Assembly: GCA_964386465.1 (NCBI GenBank)
Contig: CAYLTU010000113.1
Location: 1-17,296, forward strand
From: GCA-2717185 sp964386465
Lineage (GTDB): Bacteria > Pseudomonadota > Alphaproteobacteria > UBA8366 > GCA-2717185
Direction: 5' to 3'
Length of the DNA: 17,296 nt
The notes beneath the pieces were generated by a model that ran no database searches, was not told the DNA's origin, and was given only the letters and a program-made list of their open reading frames with translations. Below, one piece after another: positions 7,180-15,338 of this stretch; position 1 is the first letter of the stretch, and every line of letters begins with the position of its first letter. The position numbers and the translations under genes are program-made.

Positions 7180-9273
7180 TTGGAGCAGACGCACGCGCTC
7201 GGAATCGATATCGGCGGCACCTTCACCGACATCGTCGTTTACGACCGCGCAACCGGGCGGATCGAGAAAGGCAAGGAGCTGACCACGCCCGACGATCCGT
7301 CGCGCGGCGTCCTTACCGGGCTAACGAAGCTGCTCGAAGGCGGCGTCGCGCCGGACTCGCTGTACCGGATCGTGCACGCGACGACGCTCTTTACGAACGC
7401 CCTGATCGAGCGCAAGGGCGCGCGCACCGGCCTCATTACGACCAAGGGTTTCCGCGATGTGCTGGAGATCGGCCGTGAGCGCAAATACGAGCTGTACGAT
7501 ATCCATATCGCCATGCCGAAGCCTCTGGCGCCACGGGATTTGCGCCTGGAAGTCAGCGAGCGTATCGGGCCCGACGGAAGCGAAATCGTTCCGCTCGACG
7601 AAGCGGAATTGCTGCGGCAGGTCGATGCCCTGCTCACCAACGGCGCCGAGTCGATCGCGATCGTGTTTCTGCACGCCTACGCCAATCCCGCGCACGAAGA
7701 TGCCGCGCTCGACGCCATCGCCGCGAACTATCCGGACCTGATCGTTACGGCATCGCACGATGTGGCGCCGGAAATCCGCGAGTACGACCGGACCTCGACG
7801 ACGGTAACGAACGCCTATGTGAAACCGCTGGCGAATATTTACGTCGACCGGCTGGTGGAAAAGACCGCGGCGCTCGGGGTCGGCGCGCCCTATTTCATGA
7901 TGCTCTCGAATGGCGGCCTCACCCATATCGCCGAAGCCAAGCGGTCGCCCGTGCAACTGCTCGAATCCGGCCCCGCCGCGGGAGCGCTCGTCGCCGCCTA
8001 TTTCGGCGGCCGCGCCGGCGTCGACAATGTTCTCGCATTCGATATGGGCGGCACGACGGCGAAGCTGGCCTTGGTCGACGATGGCGAACCCCATGTCGAC
8101 TATCACTTCGAGGCGGCCCGCGAAAAGCGCTTCGCCGAGGGCAGCGGCCTGCCATTGAACATCTCGGCCATCAAGCTCATCGAAATCGGCGCCGGCGGCG
8201 GCAGCATTGCCCATATCGACGACATGGAGCTGCTGAAAGTCGGGCCGGAAAGTGCCGGATCGGAGCCCGGACCGGTCTGCTACGGCCGTGGCGGCGAAGC
8301 GCCGACCGTCACGGACGCCGACCTGCTGCTGGGTTTCCTGAATGCCGAATTCTTTGCGGGCGGCAGCATGACAATCGACCGCGATGCGGCGGAGCGCGCC
8401 ATGCAACCGCTCGCCGAACGGTCCGGCCTGTCCGTCGTTGACGTGGCGCGCGGCATCTACGACGTGGTGAACGAGAACATGGCGAGCGCCGCACGGGTGC
8501 ATATCGCCGAACAAGGCAAGGATCCGAGGCAGTACACCTTGCTTGCAACCGGCGGGGCCGGGCCGGTGCACGCCTACTACGTCGCCAAAAAACTGGGAGT
8601 CAGGCGGCTGATCTGTCCGCTGGCCGCCGGCGTCGCTTCGGCGTTGGGGCTATTGATCGCACCGGCACGGATCGATCGCGTCGTCACGATCGCGAGCGGG
8701 TTGGAAGATATGGACTGGCCGCGCCTCGAGGCGGCGTACCGCGAACTCGAAGCTGACGCGTCCAAGGTGATCGAAGAGACCGGCTTCGATCCTGCGGCGG
8801 CGCGGATTACCCGGCTTGCCGACATGCGCTATATCGGGCAGGGATTCGAGGTCGTCACGACCTTGCCGGATGGGCCCTACGACGCCGGATCGGCGCAGGT
8901 CCTGCTGGACGCGTTCGAAGACACTTACCGCCGCACATTTTCCCGCACGCCACCCGATGTCAGCGCTGAGATCATCAACATCCGCGTATCGCTGCGCGCG
9001 GACGTCCCCGGGGAAAGCGTCGGCTTTACCAGCGCGAGCGTGCCGGGTGGCGAAACGCGCGCGCGTGAATCACGGCCCGTACGATTTCCCGAACTCGACG
9101 ATTACACCGAAACCGCCGTGTACGACCGCGCCCAGCTGCGGCCAGGAGAACGTTTGGACGGTCCCGCCGTAATCGAGGAAAACGAGTCGACCTTGATCGT
9201 CGGCCCAGGCGCAGTCGTCCAAGTCGACGCGGACGGGAACCTGATGGTGGAATTGCCGGAGGACGACGGATGA
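7180..9273 (+). CDS. hyuA: Hydantoinase/oxoprolinase family protein, subunit A
   Basis: 697-residue HyuA-type subunit. The N-terminal actin/ASKHA-like phosphate motif GIDIGGTFTDIVV starts at residue 8, the second glycine motif FDMGGTTAKL is at about 287-296, and the third ATGGAGPVHAY starts at 456. The C-terminal third is the usual beta-rich domain. Such proteins pair with HyuB in ATP-dependent opening of cyclic amides (N-methylhydantoin, 5-oxoproline, caprolactam) or in ATP-dependent carboxylation of ketones such as acetone or acetophenone; the sequence alone does not decide between these. The only usable start is TTG at 7180, 4 bases after the CMD stop, with a poor ribosome binding site, so translation is probably coupled to the gene before. 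The stop overlaps the next start as ATGA. The symbol is a family name, not a proven activity. Confidence 0.9.
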   Translation: MEQTHALGIDIGGTFTDIVVYDRATGRIEKGKELTTPDDPSRGVLTGLTKLLEGGVAPDSLYRIVHATTLFTNALIERKGARTGLITTKGFRDVLEIGRERKYELYDIHIAMPKPLAPRDLRLEVSERIGPDGSEIVPLDEAELLRQVDALLTNGAESIAIVFLHAYANPAHEDAALDAIAANYPDLIVTASHDVAPEIREYDRTSTTVTNAYVKPLANIYVDRLVEKTAALGVGAPYFMMLSNGGLTHIAEAKRSPVQLLESGPAAGALVAAYFGGRAGVDNVLAFDMGGTTAKLALVDDGEPHVDYHFEAAREKRFAEGSGLPLNISAIKLIEIGAGGGSIAHIDDMELLKVGPESAGSEPGPVCYGRGGEAPTVTDADLLLGFLNAEFFAGGSMTIDRDAAERAMQPLAERSGLSVVDVARGIYDVVNENMASAARVHIAEQGKDPRQYTLLATGGAGPVHAYYVAKKLGVRRLICPLAAGVASALGLLIAPARIDRVVTIASGLEDMDWPRLEAAYRELEADASKVIEETGFDPAAARITRLADMRYIGQGFEVVTTLPDGPYDAGSAQVLLDAFEDTYRRTFSRTPPDVSAEIINIRVSLRADVPGESVGFTSASVPGGETRARESRPVRFPELDDYTETAVYDRAQLRPGERLDGPAVIEENESTLIVGPGAVVQVDADGNLMVELPEDDG

Positions 9274-10877
9274 GCGATCAATCTTTCGATTCCGCAACGC
9301 TGGAAGTACTGTGGACGCGATTGGTCTCTATCGTCGACGAAGCCGCGGCGGCGCTGGTTCGCACATCCTTCTCGACGGTTGTCCGCGACAGTCACGACTT
9401 CTCCTGCGTCATTACCGATGCGGAGGGCCGTTCCCTGGTCCAGGCGACCGACAGCATTCCTTCCTTTATCGGCACCCTGCCGCGGACAATCCGCCACTTC
9501 CTCGACGAATTTCCGGCGGAAACCTTGCAACCGGGCGACGTGCTGATCACCAACGATATTTGGTTGGGAACCGGCCATCTGCCCGATATAAGCGTTGGCA
9601 AGCCGTTGTTTTACAAAGGCAAAATCGTCGGCTTCGCCGGCAGCACGGCGCACGCGCCGGATATCGGCGGCAAGATACGATCACCGGAGCCGCGCGAGGT
9701 TTTCGAAGAGGGTTTCCAGATACCGATCATGAAGGTGATCCGCGCCGGCGAACCGGACGAGACCTTCTTCAGCCTGCTGCGCAAGAACGTCCGCGCGCCC
9801 GACGAGGTCGTCGGCGATCTGTGGGCGCAAATCACCGCGCTCGATTTAATGGATGCGCGCGTCGACACCTTCATGAACGAATACGCGCTGGACACCCTGG
9901 AAGAGCTGGCGACGGAGATTCAATCGCGTTCCGAACGCGCGATGCGGGCAGCGATCTCGGCCTTGCCCGACGGGTCTTATGAAAACACCATCAGCACGGA
10001 CGGGCTCACCGAGCCGCTCGACCTCAAGGTCGTGCTCACCATAGACGGCGACGAGGTCATGGCAGACTTCACCGGATCGGCGCCGCAGGTCGACAAGGCG
10101 ATCAATTGCGCCATGTGTTACACCTACGCGATGACGGCCTATGCGGTGAAATGCGCCGCCGCACCGAACCTGCCTAACAATGACGGGTCGATCCGGCCGA
10201 TCAAGGCGGTCGCGCCCGAAGGCTGCATCCTGAACCCGAAATTCCCGGCCTCCGGCGGTTCGCGCGCGCTGATTGGCCATTTCGTGCCGTCGCTGATATT
10301 CGGCGCATTGGCCAAAGTCGTACCGGACAAAATAATGGCCGGCGCCGGATCGCCTCTGTGGTGCATCAACCAGTCCGGCGTCACGGAGGACGGTGCGCCT
10401 TTCGCGAAACTGTTCTTCTTCAATGGCGGCATGGGCGGCACCAACCAGTCCGACGGACAAAGCACCCTGAGTTGGCCCAGCAATATCTCGACGACGCCGA
10501 TCGAGGTCATCGAACAGCTGGCGCCGCTGCGCGTGCATCACCGCGCTTTGCTGCCCGGATCCGGCGGCGCGGGCGAGTTCCGCGGCGGGCTCGGCCAAGA
10601 GGTGCAGTTCGAAAGCGTCTCCAAGACGCCAACCGCCGTAGCCTTTCTCGCGGAGCGGACGCGCGTGGCCGCGCCGGGTATCGCCGGCGGCGAAGACGGC
10701 GCAAAGGGCGAGTTGCGCATCAACGGCGAACCGGTCGACCCGAAGCAGCAACACATCATCCAGACCGGCGATACGATCACGCTGCGCACCCCTGGCGGCG
10801 GCGGTTACGGCGCACCGGAGGATCGCAAGGCGGCGGCGATCGAACAAGACCGGGCGGAAGGCAAATTGGCGGAATAG
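9270..10877 (+). CDS. hyuB: Hydantoinase/oxoprolinase family protein, subunit B
   Basis: 535-residue HyuB-type subunit, partner of the preceding protein. Conserved parts are RDSHDFSCVITDAEG near residue 45, the putative metal-binding NDIWLGTGHLPDISV (N95, D96, H103, D106), HAPDIGG (H128, D131), GGSRALIGHF in the middle, and the C-terminal LPGSGGAGEFRGGLG and TPGGGGYG. The length is normal for HyuB or a little short. ATG at 9270 overlaps the hyuA stop in an ATGA arrangement, a strong sign of equal, coupled translation. The common NDPY sequence reads NDIW here, a small departure in the metal/active-site loop. Substrate not deducible. Confidence 0.9.
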   Translation: MSDQSFDSATLEVLWTRLVSIVDEAAAALVRTSFSTVVRDSHDFSCVITDAEGRSLVQATDSIPSFIGTLPRTIRHFLDEFPAETLQPGDVLITNDIWLGTGHLPDISVGKPLFYKGKIVGFAGSTAHAPDIGGKIRSPEPREVFEEGFQIPIMKVIRAGEPDETFFSLLRKNVRAPDEVVGDLWAQITALDLMDARVDTFMNEYALDTLEELATEIQSRSERAMRAAISALPDGSYENTISTDGLTEPLDLKVVLTIDGDEVMADFTGSAPQVDKAINCAMCYTYAMTAYAVKCAAAPNLPNNDGSIRPIKAVAPEGCILNPKFPASGGSRALIGHFVPSLIFGALAKVVPDKIMAGAGSPLWCINQSGVTEDGAPFAKLFFFNGGMGGTNQSDGQSTLSWPSNISTTPIEVIEQLAPLRVHHRALLPGSGGAGEFRGGLGQEVQFESVSKTPTAVAFLAERTRVAAPGIAGGEDGAKGELRINGEPVDPKQQHIIQTGDTITLRTPGGGGYGAPEDRKAAAIEQDRAEGKLAE

Positions 10878-10921
10878 AAACGACCCGAAGTTCACGGACC
10901 AATATTCATTGGAGGCGTGGA

Positions 10922-11098
10922 TTGGACCCGATCATCTTCCTACTTGTTTCCCTGGCGGTCACTCTTGCCTTCGCATTTCTTGGACGATGGGTCGCACTGC
11001 GGAAAAGGCGCAGCGCGGTGGGATGGAGCTTGGCCGTTGCCTTTTTTCCGCCTGTTTTGCTGGTTTTGTTGTTCCTGCCAAACCGGCCCGCGCCCTAA
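10922..11098 (+). CDS. Small two-helix membrane protein (58 aa)
   Basis: Short unrecognised protein. The start is TTG at 10922 with GGAGG at 10911-10915, a 6-base spacing, which strongly supports translation. Residues about 3-21 and 36-53 are hydrophobic and form two predicted membrane helices separated by a basic loop (RWVALRKRRS), so by the positive-inside rule both ends should face the periplasm and the loop the cytoplasm. It lies 44 bases after hyuB on the same strand, so it is likely the last gene of that operon. No family recognised; a role in membrane anchoring or as a small regulator would be a guess. Confidence 0.6.
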   Translation: MDPIIFLLVSLAVTLAFAFLGRWVALRKRRSAVGWSLAVAFFPPVLLVLLFLPNRPAP

Positions 11099-11120
11099 TC
11101 GTCGAAACGGGCTCTAATGC

Positions 11121-11825
11121 CTACAGGCCCTGCTGTTCCTTCCAAAGGTAGAACGGCCCGATCGACGGGTCGGCCGCGCGAACGCGGTAGTAGGGGATGC
11201 GCGGCTTGTAGGTGTCGAACAGGCGCCGCAGCTCGGCGACCGGTTCGTCGTAATCGTCGGCGCGCAAATCGACGATCGGGTAGTCGAGATCGTCGCAGAC
11301 CTTGATCGCCGCCGACCGCTGTCCGCCATGCTGGCCACCGGCATCGCGCCCCGCTTCGATGGCCCGCACCAACCGATCTTCAAGCGCTTCGTCGGCGCTG
11401 CCGCCAAAGGCCGCCACCATCGCGTCGACGGTTGCCGCACTGGTCAGCCGGTTGCCCATGGCAATGAACTGGTCGCCCTCGTGATGGCCTTTCCAGTCGC
11501 GGTTTTCGCCACCGGTTCGCGCCGCGGTGCGCCCTTGCGAGTCGACCACGGCGATCTGCCGCGCCTCGATATGCGGGTCGGATGCCGAAAGCCGTTCAAC
11601 CACGTCGGCGGCGGAGAGCCCTTCTTCAAGCAGCGCAATTCCTTTCGGTCCGTGGCGCGGATCGGTCAGCGCCTGCGTCGCCACCGCGCCAACGCCCGTC
11701 CTGACGAACGGCACCCGAGACCCCACCGCCATTTCGCCGGTCGACGTCGCGACCCCAAGCGCGCCCGTTCGCTTGCAGCGTCCCAGAATGGTGAACGTGT
11801 TGAATTCTATGGCCAGACCACTCAC
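11121..11825 (-). CDS. DUF1028 family protein (Ntn-hydrolase-like)
   Basis: 234-residue DUF1028 protein. Hallmarks are FTILGRCKRTGALGVATST near the N-terminus, VPFVRTGVGAVATQALTDPR (about 38-57), GIALLEEGLSAADVVERL, the DWKGHHEGDQFIAMGN segment and the late DLRADDYDEPVAELRRLF. The family has an Ntn-hydrolase-like fold with a candidate nucleophile Thr/Ser near the start (T10 or T12 here), but no confirmed reaction. I chose GTG at 11823-11825 since AGGGAG lies 7 bases upstream; the ATGs at 11906 and 11870 would add residues that do not resemble the family and would overlap the divergent promoter region. Convergent with the 58-aa gene (22-base gap), divergent from cobC. DUF1028 genes often sit by peptidase or amide-hydrolysis genes, which fits the hyu operon and the M28 gene here. 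Confidence 0.87.
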   Translation of the reverse strand: MSGLAIEFNTFTILGRCKRTGALGVATSTGEMAVGSRVPFVRTGVGAVATQALTDPRHGPKGIALLEEGLSAADVVERLSASDPHIEARQIAVVDSQGRTAARTGGENRDWKGHHEGDQFIAMGNRLTSAATVDAMVAAFGGSADEALEDRLVRAIEAGRDAGGQHGGQRSAAIKVCDDLDYPIVDLRADDYDEPVAELRRLFDTYKPRIPYYRVRAADPSIGPFYLWKEQQGL

Positions 11826-11925
11826 GGCGCGTCTCCCTGTTCGACTGACTGTGGACGCAATGGTAGTCATAGCGAAAGCGTGCTCGCCAGAATTAATTTG
11901 CGGCAACAGGGAGATAGGCGGCGAG

Positions 11926-12918
11926 ATGGATCCGACCGAGACATATCATGGCGGCGACCTTCGGGAAGCGGAGGCCTTGTTCGGACGACCGCAGACCCGC
12001 TGGCTCGATCTCTCGACCGGAATCAATCCCGAACCGTACCCGAGCACCAGCATCGACAATGCGTCATGGCGCCGGCTGCCGCAGACTTCCGCACGAGACG
12101 CACTGTTGCACGCAGCGCGCCGTTACTATGACGTTCCCAAACCAGCCGGTATCGTCGCGGCGCCCGGCTCGCAAGCGATCCTGCAGAATTTACCCATGCT
12201 CTTCCCGACCGGCACGGTCTCGGTTGTTGGGCCGACCTACGCGGAGCATGCAAAGCTTTGGGCGGAACACGGGCACGAGGTCACGACAATTGCCGACCTC
12301 TCGGAAGCGGGTGACGCGGACATCGTGGTCGTGGTCAATCCGAACAATCCGGACGGCCGTACGGTCAATCCCGCCGAACTGCTGGAATTCGCGCAAACCC
12401 TTTCGCCGACGAGCGGGCATTTGATCGTCGATGAGGCGTTTGCGGACCTCGATCCGGCGGCTGGTATCCTCCCGCGATTGCAGAACGAACAGGTCCTCGC
12501 GATCCGCTCTTTCGGAAAATTCTTCGGTTTGCCGGGTCTGAGGCTTGGATTCGCGGCCGGCGCGCCGGAAACGGTCGCGCTATTGCGGCAGCGGCTTGGA
12601 CCATGGGCCGTGTCGGGACCGGCACTCGAGATCGGTGCGCGCGCATTCGCGGACGGCCAATGGATCGAACGGACCCGCGCACGACTCATCGATCGCGCCG
12701 ATGCGCTGGACAACGTTCTGACCGGGGCCGGTCTGCCTATTGTCGGCGGCACGCCGCTCTTCCGGCTTATCGAACACATCGCCGCGCCGCGGTTATTCGA
12801 TCGGCTTGGCCGTGCCGGCATCTTCGTGCGCAGGTTTCAGGACCGTCCGGACCGGCTGCGCTTCGGCGTCCCTGGAAACACGCAGGATCTGCAGCGGCTG
12901 AAACAAGCGTTGAGTTGA
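11926..12918 (+). CDS. cobC: Threonine-phosphate decarboxylase-like aminotransferase (cobalamin biosynthesis)
   Basis: 330-residue PLP enzyme of fold type I. The N-terminal YHGGDLREAEALFG and LDLSTGINPEPYP are typical of CobC (called CobD in enteric bacteria), which decarboxylates L-threonine O-3-phosphate to give the aminopropanol arm of cobalamin. PLP-site residues visible: N138 in NPNNPDG, D169 in DEAF, and the Schiff-base K198 in SFGKFFGLPGLRLGF. The ATG at 11926 gives the family's expected N-terminus; the open frame extends upstream to 11527 but that part lies over the DUF1028 gene. AGGGAG at 11908-11913 is rather far upstream for a ribosome binding site. No cbiB/cobD or other cobalamin gene is in the window, so the assignment rests on sequence only. 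Its stop touches the ppk stop. Confidence 0.85.
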   Translation: MDPTETYHGGDLREAEALFGRPQTRWLDLSTGINPEPYPSTSIDNASWRRLPQTSARDALLHAARRYYDVPKPAGIVAAPGSQAILQNLPMLFPTGTVSVVGPTYAEHAKLWAEHGHEVTTIADLSEAGDADIVVVVNPNNPDGRTVNPAELLEFAQTLSPTSGHLIVDEAFADLDPAAGILPRLQNEQVLAIRSFGKFFGLPGLRLGFAAGAPETVALLRQRLGPWAVSGPALEIGARAFADGQWIERTRARLIDRADALDNVLTGAGLPIVGGTPLFRLIEHIAAPRLFDRLGRAGIFVRRFQDRPDRLRFGVPGNTQDLQRLKQALS

Positions 12919-15156
12919 TTATTCCGCCGATGCCTTGGCCAGCCCGAATTCGCGCGGCGGCGGCGGTGGCGCCTGCAGCGGTTCCGGATCATGCGGTTCC
13001 CGAGCCGAACCGAGCCCCGACAGGCTGGGATTTGTCATAAAGTAATCATAAGCGCTAAAGCTGCTCGGGTTCCGCGAGCGCCGCCGATAGGTGCCGTCGG
13101 ACTGCATCAGCCAGGATTGCACCTTGTCTTTGAAGTTGGCGTCCATGATCTGCTCGAGTATCTGTCGGTGGACCGTCGCATTCTCGATCGGCACCATGAT
13201 TTCGACCCGACGGTTGAGATTGCGCGGCATCCAATCCGCCGACGAGATGAAGACTTTGGCCTTCTCGGACGGCAAGGCATGTCCCCGCCCGAAGCACACG
13301 ATCCGGGCATGCTCCAGGAACCGACCAATCATGGACTGCACCGTGATATTGTCCGACAGTCCAGGCACGCCGGGCCGCAGGCAGCATATCCCGCGGATCG
13401 CCAGATGGATTTTCACACCGGCCTGGGACGCCTTGTAAAGCGCGTCGATGATCTCTCCGTCTACCAGCGAATTGAGCTTGACCCAAATCGTTCCCGGCCG
13501 CCCCTCGGAGACGAACCTTTTCTCGTCGTCGATCAGCTCGATCAATTTTTCGCGCATGTTCACCGGCGAAACCGACAGCTTCTCCATATCGACCGGACCC
13601 GCGGTGCCGGTCGTGAAATGGAACAGCCACGCAGCGTCACGGCACAGCGCCGGATCGCAGCTGAAGAAGGACAGGTCGGTGTAGATCCGCGCCGTAATCG
13701 GATGGTAGTTGCCGGTACCGAAATGGCAGTAACTCTGGAACTGATCGCCTTCGCGCCGCACGACCAGCGATATCTTCGCGTGCGTCTTCAGATGCACGAA
13801 ACCGTAAACGACCTGTACGCCGGCCCTCTCCAGATCGCGGGCCCAACGGATGTTGCGCTCCTCATCGAAGCGCGCCTTCACCTCGACCAGGGCCGTCACC
13901 GATTTGCCCGCTTCGGCGGCGGCGATGAGAGCGGCAACAATCGGTGAATTTTCACTCGTCCGGTACAGCATCTGCTTAATCGCGATCACGTCGGGATCGT
14001 CCGCCGCCTGGCGAATGAACTGCACAACCACATCGAAACTTTCATAGGGGTGATGGACGACGAAATCCTTCGCTTTGATCGCCTGGAAACAATCGCCGCC
14101 AAAGTCCAGCACCCTCCCGGGAAAGCGCGCTGCATATGGCGTGAACACCAGATCCGGGCGGTCGTTTACGATCAGTTCTCCGGTATCGGCGAGACCCAGC
14201 AACCCCTTCAAAGCGAATACCGTCTCCGGAGCCGCGTCGAGTCCCTCGACCAGGAATTGCCGCAAGCCGTGTGACATATCGTCATTGATCGTCAGACGGA
14301 TAACCGAACCGCGGCGGCGCTCCTTCAAGGCGCTCTCATAAAGGCGTACGAGGTCCTCGGCCTCTTCCTCGATCTCGATGTCGCTATCTCGCAGCACCCG
14401 GCACTGACCGACCTCGACTACCCTAAATCCGGGGAAGAGTCGCTTAACGTGCATCGCGACGACGGTTTCCAGAGCGACGAAACGATACGCCTCGCCGGGC
14501 AGCCGAATGAAGCGTTCGACGAGGTGCGGCAGCGACACCAGGGCGTTCAGGGTCTCCTTCTTGCGGCCTTTCTTCAGCGCGACCACAAGGGCGAATCCAA
14601 GGTTGGGTATGAACGGGAACGGATGGGCGGGATCGACCGCGATCGGACTCAACACGGAGAACAGCTTTTCGAGAAAGAACGCTTTCAGCCATCGCCTGTC
14701 CGAAGGACCAAGCTCGTTCGATTCGAGAACGTGGATATCTTCGTCATGCAACTGCCGTACGATCCGCCGCCAGCATTTCTGTTGCGAGTACATCAGCTTC
14801 ATCGCGCGCGCGTTGACCAGTTCGAGCTGCTGTCGGGGAGTAAGACCTTCCTGACTCGGAATATCAACTTTCGCTTCGACCTGCCCGCGCAAGCCGGCGA
14901 CCCTCACCATGAAGAATTCGTTGAGATTGTTAGCCGAGATCGACAGGAAACGGAGCTGTTCGAGCAGCGGATGTTTCTTGTTTTCCGCCGAATCCAATAC
15001 CCGCTCGTTGAACGCCAACCAGGAAAGTTCCCGGTTGATGAAGCGCTCCGGCGAATCCATTGAAACCGTCACGGCACTCCCAATGCCGCCATTCGGGAGA
15101 GGGTTTGCCTCGTCCCGCCCGGTATGCGGCGTTCCTTTAACGGGTTCCGCGTCCAT
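12919..15156 (-). CDS. ppk: Polyphosphate kinase 1
   Basis: 745-residue PPK1, which reversibly transfers the ATP gamma-phosphate to polyphosphate. All four domains appear present. N domain: RFINRELSWLAFNERVL near residue 38. Catalytic histidines: H459 in KTHAKISLVVRRE (the autophosphorylated one) and H478 in YCHFGTGNYHP, 19 residues apart as in E. coli PPK (435/454). C-terminal: FGRGH and SSADWMPRNLNRRVE. The tail after DYFMTNPSLSG is a proline-rich 35-residue extension (PLQAPPPPPREF), not catalytic. The start is uncertain: ATG 15156 has GAGG only 3 bases upstream, while GTG 15072 and ATG 15060 just before the conserved core have GGGAG upstream. The usual partner exopolyphosphatase (ppx) is not adjacent. 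Confidence 0.95.
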   Translation of the reverse strand: MDAEPVKGTPHTGRDEANPLPNGGIGSAVTVSMDSPERFINRELSWLAFNERVLDSAENKKHPLLEQLRFLSISANNLNEFFMVRVAGLRGQVEAKVDIPSQEGLTPRQQLELVNARAMKLMYSQQKCWRRIVRQLHDEDIHVLESNELGPSDRRWLKAFFLEKLFSVLSPIAVDPAHPFPFIPNLGFALVVALKKGRKKETLNALVSLPHLVERFIRLPGEAYRFVALETVVAMHVKRLFPGFRVVEVGQCRVLRDSDIEIEEEAEDLVRLYESALKERRRGSVIRLTINDDMSHGLRQFLVEGLDAAPETVFALKGLLGLADTGELIVNDRPDLVFTPYAARFPGRVLDFGGDCFQAIKAKDFVVHHPYESFDVVVQFIRQAADDPDVIAIKQMLYRTSENSPIVAALIAAAEAGKSVTALVEVKARFDEERNIRWARDLERAGVQVVYGFVHLKTHAKISLVVRREGDQFQSYCHFGTGNYHPITARIYTDLSFFSCDPALCRDAAWLFHFTTGTAGPVDMEKLSVSPVNMREKLIELIDDEKRFVSEGRPGTIWVKLNSLVDGEIIDALYKASQAGVKIHLAIRGICCLRPGVPGLSDNITVQSMIGRFLEHARIVCFGRGHALPSEKAKVFISSADWMPRNLNRRVEIMVPIENATVHRQILEQIMDANFKDKVQSWLMQSDGTYRRRSRNPSSFSAYDYFMTNPSLSGLGSAREPHDPEPLQAPPPPPREFGLAKASAE

Positions 15157-15338
15157 TTGCCTCGTCCAAGATCAACTGGGTCCATCTTAATCCGCAATTC
15201 GAAAGAGAAACAAACAAACCGCCATCAAGTTTTGCTCACGCTCCTGCGTATTCCCTTTGTGTCCACCGAAACCGTGGGCGTATTCTCCTGTTTGCGCGGG
15301 GTCGAAAAGCCGAAAAAGCCCGCTAATGAGGGATGCCG
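15157..15338. promoter_or_regulatory. Divergent intergenic region (ppk / M28 peptidase)
   Basis: 182 bases between divergent starts must carry promoters for both genes. It includes an A-rich run at 15200-15222 and CGAAAAGCCGAAAAAGCC at 15303-15320, a short imperfect direct repeat of CGAAAA(A)GCC. GAGGG at 15328-15332 is the ribosome binding site for the M28 gene. I could not identify a Pho box (for phosphate control of ppk) or clear promoter elements. Confidence 0.45.

Noticed and set aside
7321..8571. 416-codon open frame on the minus strand
   Set aside because: It lies wholly antisense to hyuA, has no recognisable domain, and long antisense frames are normal in GC-rich coding DNA.
9846..10895. 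349-codon open frame on the minus strand
   Set aside because: Antisense to hyuB with composition of a shadow (Arg/Ala/Gly-rich, no motif).
10358..10921. Long N-terminal extension of the 58-aa membrane protein
   Set aside because: This part overlaps hyuB in another frame and is low-complexity Arg-rich; the GGAGG-TTG signal at 10911-10924 defines a later start.
11826..11906. 27-residue N-terminal extension of the DUF1028 protein
   Set aside because: GTG 11825 has an AGGGAG at ideal spacing and fits the family's start; the extension does not look conserved.
11527..11925. 133-codon upstream extension of cobC
   Set aside because: It overlaps the DUF1028 gene on the other strand and has no CobC homology; the ATG at 11926 gives the typical N-terminus.
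11826..11925. Possible cobalamin riboswitch upstream of cobC
   Set aside because: Only 100 bases are free and no B12-box-like sequence or long stem structure is visible.
12991..13947. 318-codon plus-strand open frame
   Set aside because: Entirely antisense to ppk, whose coding identity is beyond doubt.
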